The notes under the pieces: generated by a model | What the model saw: the letters and a program-made list of their open reading frames with translations, nothing else | What the model was told of the DNA's origin: nothing | The model's database searches: none | NCBI GenBank assembly: GCA_934456295.1 | Contig: CAKSHB010000044.1 | Coordinates: 1-11,319 of the forward strand | Direction of reading: 5' to 3' | Length of the DNA stretch: 11,319 bases | From: an uncultured Clostridia bacterium | GTDB lineage: Bacteria > Bacillota > Clostridia > UBA1381 > UMGS1253 | Part shown: positions 1 through 6,616 of the stretch, in pieces | How the letters are laid out: every line of letters starts with the position of its first letter | Position numbering within the stretch: position 1 is the first letter of the stretch | Translations under genes and position numbers: made by a program

Positions 1-3000
1 GACATTTTATAGCTCGAACCAATACCGCTTGTGTGGTCATATGTCCGATCAACTCCGTTTCCGCCCAGACCGCCGCCTGCCATTGCTTTATATGAATTAT
101 CCGAAAAATCGTTTTGATAAACAACCTTGGTTGTTTTATCTTCATTTACAAACACAAGCGTTGCCTCTGTTTTGCCGAGCGCCTTCATACGCATTGCAAA
201 GCTTGTAACATCTACCGAATATTCAGCCTCACCCGAAATATCAAACTCGCCGAGAGGTATTTTGTCAAACGTTTCATCTTCTATAACGCCATATCCGAAA
301 CGGTCGTTTGCCGGTGCATTGTAATAATTAATCGTATCTTCGCTCCAGCTTATGTCCTCCAAACCGTATACTTTGATTTTGCCTTTGCTCGAAGCAACTG
401 CCTTAAATCCGAAATATGCCTGACCGCCCTCATACTCTGATAAATCAAGCTTTATGTATGTCTTTTTCGCGTTTGCGTCAACTGCTTTCGCTCTGCCGCT
501 CACAAACACGCCGTCTGTCATTTCATTTTCGGCATTTACTCCGCTTTCAACGTATGCAGCGCCCTTTGGCTGCAAATTATGTTTATCTGACGGGTGAAGC
601 ACTACCGACGGCAGAATTTCGGAGCTTTCATCTGCCAAATTAACCTCTGTTATGCTTTCCGTAACAGTAATATCGTCAATATACGCCGCTCCCGTTTTTC
701 CTTCCTGCATAGTTGACTCAAGATATATGTTAATAGTGTTTTTATTAATTCTTATGTCACGGTCATCATCAATTCTGTAATCAAAGCTATATGTATTCCA
801 CTGATTGGGCGCAGTCTGTTTATAATACATATTTGCGTCCCAGTCGATATTGTCATAGTTTGACGAGCTCCAAGGCGTAAGCCTATAAAACACACGTCTT
901 GATGTTTCGTCATAAAGTTTAAAGCTTATGTTAAACTTTCTGCCCATATCGCTTCCGGTAAGCTTTGAACCTGTCACGCCCTGGGAAATCTGTGCAACCT
1001 GATAATTTTCGGGAATCCACACGTGGTATTTTCCCGCTTTATAATTATTGTGCAGCATATAAGAAATCTTTAAGCTGTTGCTGCCGCCGTCCGTTGTATT
1101 TTTTTCGTCCGACACCGCTCTTACCATTCTTGAATCTGCCGTCACGTTTTTAGGGCTTGATGTTCCCACAGCGTCGCTTTCAAAGTCATATTTTGAAATG
1201 ACTTTTGTTTCCTTATTCTTCTTTGCCTTAAACATAAACGCGGCTTTGTTTGAGCTGAGCGATTTAACATAATTTGTAATATCCAAATCATAATCGCCTT
1301 TTCCCGTAATTGCAACCTCACCCAAAAGCTCGCCGACTGTCGAGTTTTTGAGGTCTGTTTCATCTATGTCTTTAAGCGCATAAACCAAAACGTTATTTGC
1401 CGCGTCGTTTGTGACCGCAAAACGGATATCCGTTGTTGTTGAGTTTGCAAAATCAACTCCCGTGTACAAGCTGTAAACAGCATCGTCCGCCGTTTCGGTT
1501 TTCAAAAGCGTAAGCCCGTTATCGCCCGTTATCTTTTCGGGCGAAACAAGCTGCTCGGACTTAACCGTAAAGTTTACCGTTCTGCCCTTTTGAAGAGCTG
1601 CACCGTTGTCGCCTGTTATAGTTGTCGGAACATTTATAATATATTTTGCTCCTCCGACTAACTTCTTTGCCTTAAACACCCATTCGGTGTTACCAAAGCT
1701 GTCGCTCCAGCTTCCATCGGCAATTTCGCCGGTTTCGGTATTTTGAACCGTTATTTTCTTTATCTGCTCCTCGGGTATTGAGCCTGCAAACTTAAACTTG
1801 ATTTCAGCTTTTGCGTCAATATCGTTTAAATCTTTGCCCATATCGATGTATTCAAGTATCGGACCCGCGCCCTTTAAATAATAGTGCGCCATGTCAAAAA
1901 ACGCCGCATATCCGTCAAGACCGTAGTCCTTATCCTTGCCGTAAACAAGCGCGTGACCGAGGTCGGGCATCGAAAGGTAAAGACAGGGTACGTTGCTTGA
2001 ACGGCAAGCATTTATAACACCCGGGTAAAAACCCTGATAAGAACCGTCCTTCATACTGCCGGATGCATATGTTGGTGCATGCCCCTCCGTGATGTCGTTA
2101 TATCCGCCGCCGCAGTTTGCATAGACGAACTGAACGTTTGAAGGAATTTCTGTTCCGTCCTGATATTTAAGCCAGGGCTGTTCTTCGCCGCCGCGTATAA
2201 TGCCGAGTTCGTCATCTGCGATTTTGCCGTTGTCATAACGCGTTTCACCGTAGTGTCCGTCAAAATAGCGCTGTTCCCTCAGTTTTTCGGGATGCTGTTC
2301 GCCGAGTCTTGTACACAAACCGCCCTTAGAGTTTCCGTAAATACCGAATTTATTTACATCAAACTTATATTTATCACTGTTATGGTCTGCAAGCCAGCGG
2401 ATTTTTCTTATTGCCGCTGTATCGGATTTAACCTCGTTATATACGCTGACAGAATATGTATAGTTATCGCCCGTAATTCCGCCTACCGAACCGGAGCCGT
2501 CTCCGTCAAAATATCCGTAATGATCCGTGCGTGACATAGGCACATATCCATAGTCAAACACAACACCCGCATATCCGGAAAACAAAAATCCCGACAAATG
2601 CGGTCTTTTTTCCGCGGTCCATGAATCCACGCGGTATTCGGAGCTTGAGTTGCATATATAAACAGGCACTTTATGAGCCGGATTTGTCGGATAAATAATA
2701 TCCATTCTGAGGTCCAAATCAATAGGTGTACCGTCTTTCTTTACACAGTCATAAATCGATGCTGCCGTAACCTCGGAAACCTTTCTTACAGTACCGTCCG
2801 AATATGTAATTTCCTGATTTCCCTTAACGCCTTTAAAATCGTTGTTCCATACATCAACGATATATTCAAGCGTTCCGTCGACACCGTGCTTGTCAATTGC
2901 CCAGTAAAACTCGTCAAACGTTATGTTATATCCCGAAGGCACAACATATGTGTAACCTTTTTTATACGGTATTGACGATGATGCAAAATACTTTCCGTTG

Positions 3001-3392
3001 TTCGCATTGGTTCTTATGCCCTGCACGCTCCAGTCCAAATCGGGACATATCGACAGCGGATTGTTTTTGTAGTCAATAACAACCACGATACAATTCTTCT
3101 CGTTTATCAATTCGTTTACGATTTTATAATCGCTGTCTGTTCCGATATGCTCTGTGTTTGTATTTATTACATACATAACAATTGGCATATCAGATGTTGT
3201 TGTATCCTTATGATATGTGTAAATATCAACAGGAATACCGATGTAGCCGTCGCTTGCAAGACTTACGGAATATTTTAAATATTCCCCCATTCCGTCTATG
3301 CCGCCCGTCGGCGCATCTGCCGCAAAGCTAAGCGCCGGAATGCATGATATTATCATGCACAGACACAAAACCAAGCTTAAAACTTTTTTCAT
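1..3392 (-). CDS. Large secreted multidomain alpha/beta-hydrolase (putative carbohydrate esterase), C-terminus beyond window
   Basis: An open frame runs on the minus strand from ATG at 3392 to the left edge without a stop, giving at least 1130 residues. It begins with a Lys-Lys plus hydrophobic signal peptide (about residues 1-24, ending LSFA before ADAP). An alpha/beta-hydrolase fold follows: the nucleophile elbow GNSKGG has Ser355, a PDLGHA segment offers His480, and Asp433 in YND is a possible acid. About residues 500-620 resemble a Big_5/SbsA-type Ig-like domain. Then a DNRLRE/CBM96-like module (about 638-727), a jelly-roll CBM-like module (about 732-912), a second DNRLRE-like module (about 925-1085) and the start of another jelly roll. 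The repeated TKV-x-DF segment (near 730 and 1088) marks an internal duplication. A role as a secreted or cell-wall esterase acting on acylated plant polysaccharide is inferred; the substrate is unknown. The ATG is preceded by GGGAAG. The catalytic acid and exact family are uncertain. Confidence 0.8.
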   Translation of the reverse strand, partial: MKKVLSLVLCLCMIISCIPALSFAADAPTGGIDGMGEYLKYSVSLASDGYIGIPVDIYTYHKDTTTSDMPIVMYVINTNTEHIGTDSDYKIVNELINEKNCIVVVIDYKNNPLSICPDLDWSVQGIRTNANNGKYFASSSIPYKKGYTYVVPSGYNITFDEFYWAIDKHGVDGTLEYIVDVWNNDFKGVKGNQEITYSDGTVRKVSEVTAASIYDCVKKDGTPIDLDLRMDIIYPTNPAHKVPVYICNSSSEYRVDSWTAEKRPHLSGFLFSGYAGVVFDYGYVPMSRTDHYGYFDGDGSGSVGGITGDNYTYSVSVYNEVKSDTAAIRKIRWLADHNSDKYKFDVNKFGIYGNSKGGLCTRLGEQHPEKLREQRYFDGHYGETRYDNGKIADDELGIIRGGEEQPWLKYQDGTEIPSNVQFVYANCGGGYNDITEGHAPTYASGSMKDGSYQGFYPGVINACRSSNVPCLYLSMPDLGHALVYGKDKDYGLDGYAAFFDMAHYYLKGAGPILEYIDMGKDLNDIDAKAEIKFKFAGSIPEEQIKKITVQNTETGEIADGSWSDSFGNTEWVFKAKKLVGGAKYIINVPTTITGDNGAALQKGRTVNFTVKSEQLVSPEKITGDNGLTLLKTETADDAVYSLYTGVDFANSTTTDIRFAVTNDAANNVLVYALKDIDETDLKNSTVGELLGEVAITGKGDYDLDITNYVKSLSSNKAAFMFKAKKNKETKVISKYDFESDAVGTSSPKNVTADSRMVRAVSDEKNTTDGGSNSLKISYMLHNNYKAGKYHVWIPENYQVAQISQGVTGSKLTGSDMGRKFNISFKLYDETSRRVFYRLTPWSSSNYDNIDWDANMYYKQTAPNQWNTYSFDYRIDDDRDIRINKNTINIYLESTMQEGKTGAAYIDDITVTESITEVNLADESSEILPSVVLHPSDKHNLQPKGAAYVESGVNAENEMTDGVFVSGRAKAVDANAKKTYIKLDLSEYEGGQAYFGFKAVASSKGKIKVYGLEDISWSEDTINYYNAPANDRFGYGVIEDETFDKIPLGEFDISGEAEYSVDVTSFAMRMKALGKTEATLVFVNEDKTTKVVYQNDFSDNSYKAMAGGGLGGNGVDRTYDHTSGIGSSYKM

Positions 3393-4086
3393 TTCTCATC
3401 TTCCCTTCTCTTTGTTTTTTGTATATATATAATATTAAAAATAAAATTAAACATTTTCTTTTCGTTAAAAATATACTATCATAACGTTTTATATATGTCA
3501 ATCTCCGTATTTTAGATTTTTAATTTGTTTTTTTAGAAATATAATTCATTTTTCTCCATGTTATATCAGCCGCTCCCTATTCATCAAGACAAAAAACCAA
3601 TACGCCCATAAAGAAGTGGGTTTGTTAATAAAGCAACCGGGAATAGTATGGGCAAAGTTTGCCGAAAAGCTTATTTTTTATTACCTTTTTCGTTGTAATT
3701 ATGTTATACTTTTTGAAAAATCAATAACCTTGACATGATTTTTAATATTATTTTGCATAAATCTGAGAAATGAGCAAAGTATCAGCTGCACACAGAGGCT
3801 ATAGGAAAATTGTGTCATAAACTGATTATATGGGAAGAGCAGAAATTTTTGATTTGTCATTGAAATATTTCAACGGCACGGTATAATTGAAATATACAAT
3901 ATTTTAAACTGCTGTCCGGAAAGTAAGAATAAATGAATAAGGAACATCAATTAAATAAAATGACGGCTTTTACTGCCAATTAAGCTGCAGCAATAATCCC
4001 TGTCGAAAAGTGGAAAATTAATATAAAAAGGCAGTTGCAATTTTGATAAAGGAGATAGGACATATGAATGTCAAAAAATACGTACC
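3393..4086. other. Long AT-rich intergenic region with no convincing intact gene
   Basis: About 690 bases lie between the esterase start and the IS remnant. The first 170 are very AT-rich and should hold the minus-strand esterase promoter, but no clear TTGACA/TATAAT pair could be picked. CGTTA (3463-3467) and TAACG (3482-3486) form a loose inverted repeat there. At 3605-3611 and 3648-3654, GCCCATA and TATGGGC form a 7-bp stem. It is followed by the palindrome-like GGCAAAGTTTGCC at about 3651-3663. A promoter-like site lies at 3860-3887. Two short open frames (ATG at 3933, 16 codons; ATG at 4064) are discussed separately. No RNA family was recognised. The region looks like decayed sequence around a transposon insertion. 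Confidence 0.5.
3860..3887 (+). promoter_or_regulatory. Candidate sigma-A promoter with a palindrome over the -35 box
   Basis: TTGAAA (3860-3865) and TATAAT (3882-3887) are separated by 16 bases. The -35 box is the left half of a perfect 14-bp palindrome, TTGAAATATTTCAA (3860-3873), which could be a repressor operator. Downstream are a 16-codon frame at 3933 and a well-placed ribosome site before ATG 4064, but no intact gene. The -10 match is exact; function is inferred. Confidence 0.4.
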
Positions 4087-4089
4087 TAC
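4064..4089 (+). pseudogene. Possible start of a gene interrupted by the IS remnant
   Basis: A GGAG ribosome site (4051-4054) sits 9 bases before ATG 4064, which opens MNVKKYVPT. From about 4087 the sequence is the antisense of the IS3 orfA remnant, so the frame beyond there (to a stop at 4235-4237) is not expected to be native protein. The likely reading is the first eight or nine codons of a gene whose remainder was lost or displaced at this junction. The product cannot be named from so few residues. The start may be fortuitous. Confidence 0.25.
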
Positions 4090-4294
4090 AATCCTTTGCC
4101 GGTCTGCCTTTCTTCTTGAGGGCTATTCCTGCGGCAATTTTGTCTTGGCGACGGTTATACCTTGTAATGAAATTGGTATATTGCTTCTTGCTAAAGCCGA
4201 ACTTCTAACAAATTTCTCGCCTTGTTTTCCCTTGTGAGCGTAGTTCCAATATTTCTTTTTCGTATTCTTGTATGTGCCGATATTCTCCGGCCAT
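4087..4294 (-). pseudogene. IS3-family transposase OrfA, N-terminal remnant with in-frame stop
   Basis: On the minus strand, ATG 4294 follows AGGAGG with 8 bases between. It opens MAGEYRHIQEYEKEILELR, typical of the helix-turn-helix OrfA of IS3-family elements. After 29 codons a TAG (4205-4207) interrupts the frame. The same frame then continues with KFGFSKKQYTNF, a basic YNRRQ stretch and KKKGRPAKDC, the expected downstream OrfA signature. Family resemblance stops near 4087. The leucine-zipper end of OrfA and all of OrfB are missing, so no transposase can be made. Assignment rests on remembered OrfA patterns (wHTH followed by KKKGRPxK), not on a search. Confidence 0.75.
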
Positions 4295-4302
4295 ATAAAA
4301 TT

Positions 4303-4349
4303 CCTCCTATGGTAGATGTTTTTATTCTACCATAGGAGGCTCTTTTTTT
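4303..4349. promoter_or_regulatory. Perfect 14-bp hairpin hiding the transposase ribosome site; also a terminator shape on the + strand
   Basis: CCTCCTATGGTAGA (4303-4316) and TCTACCATAGGAGG (4326-4339) are exact complements around a 9-base loop. Transcribed on the minus strand, the second arm carries the AGGAGG that should start OrfA, so transcripts entering from outside the element would fold and block translation. This is an established protection strategy in some insertion sequences. On the plus strand the same stem is followed by a seven-T run (4343-4349), the form of an intrinsic terminator. A second small hairpin, GTCCGTT/AACGGAC with a TTT loop (4355-4371), lies just outside it. Confidence 0.8.
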
Positions 4350-4466
4350 CAATTGTCCGTTTTTAACGGACTTGTTCAATCAAAGCTGCGGTCTTTTCTT
4401 TAAATCGGCGAAAAATAAAAAACAGCGGAAAATATTTTAAAATATGCAATAAATATAAAAAAGGTA

Positions 4467-4495
4467 TTGACAAAAGCAGGGGGGAGTGATAGAAT
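4467..4495 (+). promoter_or_regulatory. Strong sigma-A promoter of the FeoB-associated operon
   Basis: TTGACA (4467-4472), a 17-base spacer and TAGAAT (4490-4495) with an extended -10 TGA. The expected transcription start (about 4502) falls at the edge of the DtxR-like palindrome at 4504-4521. AT-rich sequence upstream (including the palindrome ATATTTTAAAATAT, 4432-4445) could act as an UP element. Confidence 0.8.
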
Positions 4496-4503
4496 ATTAT
4501 TGA

Positions 4504-4521
4504 AGTTAGCGAGAACTAACT
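4504..4521. promoter_or_regulatory. DtxR/IdeR-like metal-responsive operator
   Basis: AGTTAG (4504-4509) and CTAACT (4516-4521) are perfect inverted arms around CGAGAA. The TTAG-N6-CTAA core resembles binding sites of DtxR/IdeR/MntR-family repressors, and such palindromes are usual before feo genes in Clostridia. Sitting at the transcription start, it would block initiation when iron is plentiful. The regulator itself is not in this window. Confidence 0.6.
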
Positions 4522-4561
4522 GACGGATTAAAATAAGTGTGCTTGCAGGGAGGTATTATAA

Positions 4562-4738
4562 ATGTTTGAATGGATTATGCAGAATTTGCCGACAATTATA
4601 ATATGTGCGGTTATAGCCGCTGTGGTTGCGCTTATTATTATACATATGGTAAAGGATAAAAAAAGAGGCAAGTCCTCATGCGGCTGCGGCTGCAGCGCCT
4701 GTGCAATGAAGGACTGCTGCCATGGCGGAAAGCATTAA
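4562..4738 (+). CDS. FeoB-associated Cys-rich membrane protein
   Basis: A 58-residue protein, too short for many gene callers. One membrane segment (about residues 9-29) is followed by a basic KDKKRGK stretch and a Cys-rich tail: Cys40, 42, 44, 47, 52 and 53, then His54. This is the arrangement of the FeoB_associated family, small membrane partners of the ferrous-iron transporter FeoB. A possible role is in metal handling at the membrane; the exact function is not established. The ATG follows an AGGGAGG ribosome site. It is first in the operon, directly behind an iron-type operator, and is followed by a DUF2325 gene. Normally feoB is next door; here it is absent on both sides. Confidence 0.85.
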   Translation: MFEWIMQNLPTIIICAVIAAVVALIIIHMVKDKKRGKSSCGCGCSACAMKDCCHGGKH

Positions 4739-4785
4739 GATTAAGAAGAGCAAGGACGTATGAAACGTAGAAGTCGGAGGGTATA

Positions 4786-5073
4786 ATGAGTGTAGTAATA
4801 ATCGGCGGACATGACAGAATGCATTGCCGTTATAAGGAAATATGCAAAAAATATGGCTGCAAATGCAAAGTGTTTACACAATGTCCGGCAAATTTCAGAG
4901 GACAGATAGGATGCCCCGATATGGTGGTTGTGTTTACGGGAACAGTGGCGCATAAAATGGTAATGACGGCATCGCAGCAGGCACAGAAAACGGGCGCATA
5001 TGTAAAGCATTGCCATTCGTCGAGTGCGTGTGCGTTAAATGAGGCGCTGAGCGAGTATTTTCAAATAGCATAA
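4786..5073 (+). CDS. DUF2325 domain protein
   Basis: A 95-residue single-domain protein matching the DUF2325 pattern: MSVVIIGGHDRM at the N-terminus (GGHDRM, residues 7-12), the central IGCPDMVVVFTGTVAHKM with His56, and the late HCHSSS motif (75-80). Conserved Cys, His and Ser residues suggest metal or redox chemistry, but no biochemical function is established for the family. It starts 47 bases after the FeoB-associated gene with a good ribosome site (CGGAGGG, 5 bases before ATG), so the two should share the promoter at 4467-4495. Small DUF2325 proteins often accompany feo genes in Clostridia, which supports an iron-linked role. The length is normal for the short form of the family. Confidence 0.8.
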   Translation: MSVVIIGGHDRMHCRYKEICKKYGCKCKVFTQCPANFRGQIGCPDMVVVFTGTVAHKMVMTASQQAQKTGAYVKHCHSSSACALNEALSEYFQIA

Positions 5074-5110
5074 TAACGGGCATAATCGGGAAAAAATTTT
5101 TGCGGCAGGA

Positions 5111-5140
5111 TTAGCCATGACTAACTTGCGGTTAGGCATG
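5111..5140. promoter_or_regulatory. Second DtxR-like palindrome cluster, no gene behind it
   Basis: TTAG (5111-5114), six bases, then CTAACT (5121-5126) repeats the core of the operator at 4504-4521 with the same spacing. The same CTAAC also pairs with GTTAG (5131-5135), extended by CATG on both sides (5116-5119 and 5137-5140), to form a longer inverted repeat with one mismatch. It lies after the DUF2325 stop and before a terminator. No plus-strand gene follows, so this could be the orphan control region of a lost gene or a hairpin in the operon tail. Confidence 0.35.
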
Positions 5141-5192
5141 TCGGATAAGCTGTAAGAAAGAGCAATAAAATAAGGTGATAAGATATAAAAAA

Positions 5193-5229
5193 CAGGTGCG
5201 GTATACCCCTTAACCGTACCTGCTTTTTT
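5193..5229. terminator. Bidirectional intrinsic terminator between the Feo-type operon and the GH42 gene
   Basis: CAGGTGCGGT (5193-5202) pairs with ACCGTACCTG (5213-5222), 10 bp with one G-U pair and a 10-base loop, followed by six Ts (5224-5229). An A-run (5187-5192) on the other side gives the T-run for minus-strand transcripts, so it can also end the convergent GH42 gene. Confidence 0.85.
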
Positions 5230-5263
5230 CAGCATTTTTTGCAGTTTTGCAATTCTTGCCGCA

Positions 5264-6400
5264 TCAATACACAAACATCAGCGCACCATCGTCAATATCG
5301 GGCAAATCAACATAACCGTCCGATATTTTAAGCTCTTTTTCTTCAAACGGTGTCATAAATTTTGCCGTTTTACCGCTGAAATTAAGTTTTATTTTATGTG
5401 ATTTTATCGTTTTTTGCGCCGGTTGATTGCTTACAAACGAAACGATTTTGTATTCGTCACATTCTATAACGTCGGCAAAAAGATTTTTGTCAAACGTTTC
5501 AACAAACGGTATAAGTCCCGTCATTTCAACGGTATCATCAATTTCCATACCGCCCATGAAATAGTCAACCGCACGGTTTTTCGGCGGATTTGTCCAATCC
5601 CAGAACCCGTCGGCGCACATAGCCTCAAATGTGCCGGTGATATCGTGGAAAAATACCTTTGCACCGCTTTTTGCGAAAGCGTCTATCTTTTCGGTTTCTT
5701 CATCGGACAGCATATATTTTACCGGAACGTAAAGCGCTTTAACATCAAAAATGTTTTTATCCAAATCGGATGCGCGTACAAAATCGACGTTAAATCCAAG
5801 CTGGTAAAGCTTTTTGCATATGCTTACAGTTATGTACTGCCAAATGTTCACACCGCCCATAAGATTGTCGGTCAGCGCGTCGGCATAGGCATATCCGTAG
5901 TCCGAATGAAGTACCGCAATGTGCGTTCTTTTTTTGCTGCATTTAACGATTTTGTCGGAAAAACCGTTAAGATATTTCAAAAGCTTAACATCGCGGTCAA
6001 ATGCGTCGGTTTTTGTGCCGTCATAATGCAAAAGTCCGCACACATCACCCTCGGGAGCGCCGTCGTGCGGATAGTCGCCTCTCCACTGATAATAACAAAT
6101 TCCTTTGTGTCCCGCACCGATTATGGAATATGTAGCTTGATAAAACTTTCTCGACGGCATTTTTGTTCTTGCGTCAAGTTCTGCCGTCCACGCGTGTTTT
6201 CCGCACAGCGCCGCCGCACGCAGAAAATGAAATCCGGACTCATGCATAAGGCGCAAGTCTTTTTTCATTTCGCTCATTCTGTCGGCAGTCGGCGGAACGG
6301 GATATTTTGTGGGATAAAACGACGGATAATACGATACGCCAAATCCCATAATTGCCATGCCGTCCTTATGGAGAATACCGTTTTTAAATTCGTAAGCCAC
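5264..6400 (-). pseudogene. GH42-type beta-galactosidase with most of the catalytic barrel missing
   Basis: A 378-residue open frame starts at GTG 6400 behind AAGGA. Residues 18-66 look like the start of a GH42 TIM barrel (GVSYYPSFYP, then DLRLMHESGFHFLRAAAL). Residues 70-132 look like its end (WTAELDARTKMPS, then GHKGICYYQWRGDY and GLLHYDG). From about residue 140 the protein resembles the trimerisation domain (HIAVLHSDYGYAYADAL) and the C-terminal beta domain. GH42 enzymes are usually about 650-700 residues, so roughly 250-300 residues, including the acid/base Glu region, appear to be missing near residues 66-69. Glu74 probably corresponds to the nucleophile. The frame is intact across the join, so a protein may be made, but galactosidase activity is unlikely. 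A complete promoter precedes it and a terminator follows it. Confidence 0.7.
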
Positions 6401-6446
6401 AAAAACTATTCCTTTATATCATAGAATATTTATAAAACTATACAGA

Positions 6447-6475
6447 ATTTTATCGTACAAATATAGGTTTGTCAA
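6447..6475 (-). promoter_or_regulatory. Sigma-A promoter of the GH42 gene
   Basis: On the minus strand TTGACA (6475-6470), a 17-base spacer and TAAAAT (6452-6447) give a near-consensus promoter 47 bases before the GTG start. It is back to back with the dnaD promoter, the two -35 boxes lying 42 bases apart. No clear sugar-repressor palindrome was seen between promoter and start. Confidence 0.8.
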
Positions 6476-6517
6476 TGATGTGTTACACTTTTATGACGCG
6501 AAAATTTTTGTGCACGC

Positions 6518-6546
6518 TTTACAAAAGTGAGTTTATAAGTTATAAT
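6518..6546 (+). promoter_or_regulatory. Sigma-A promoter of the dnaD-dnaC-traX operon
   Basis: TTTACA (6518-6523), a 17-base spacer and a consensus TATAAT (6541-6546), about 70 bases before the dnaD start codon. No operator or terminator interrupts the leader. Confidence 0.8.
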
Positions 6547-6616
6547 TAATTTATGGGTCTTAGAAATTGATGTGCTTTCTGATATGGCATAATTCAGGTG
6601 TGCAAGGGGACAAAAA

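Larger units (their letters stand above)
4087..4378 (-). mobile_element. IS3-family element, left-end fragment
   Basis: The fragment keeps the outer end (TGAAC read on the minus strand, 4378-4374), a short hairpin, the ribosome-site hairpin and the start of orfA. The interior breaks off near 4087. Its outer ~35 bases resemble the reverse complement of the IS end at 11134-11171: both begin TGAAC, carry ACGGACA about 17-20 bases in, and then an A-run followed by GAG. This suggests the same or a closely related element type. No target-site duplication can be shown because only one end survives. Confidence 0.65.

Noticed and set aside
3571..3670. Minus-strand reading ending LLYGRIGFLS with a double stop
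   Set aside because: It looked like a protein C-terminus, but no start, domain or family could be tied to it.
3933..3983. A 16-codon frame MNKEHQLNKMTAFTAN after the 3860 promoter
   Set aside because: Too short to recognise and the ribosome site is weak. Possibly a leader peptide or a gene remnant, but nothing else supports it.
4043..4237. A 64-residue plus-strand frame across the IS remnant
   Set aside because: Most of it is antisense to orfA. Only the start at ATG 4064 could be native, and that is listed separately with low confidence.
4432..4445. Perfect palindrome ATATTTTAAAATAT
   Set aside because: Very AT-rich, so likely by chance. Mentioned only as possible UP-element sequence of the next promoter.
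5414..6424. A 336-residue open frame on the plus strand
   Set aside because: It is the antisense shadow of the GH42 gene. Its translation is rich in Cys, His, Phe and Arg without any family motif, and it has no ribosome site.
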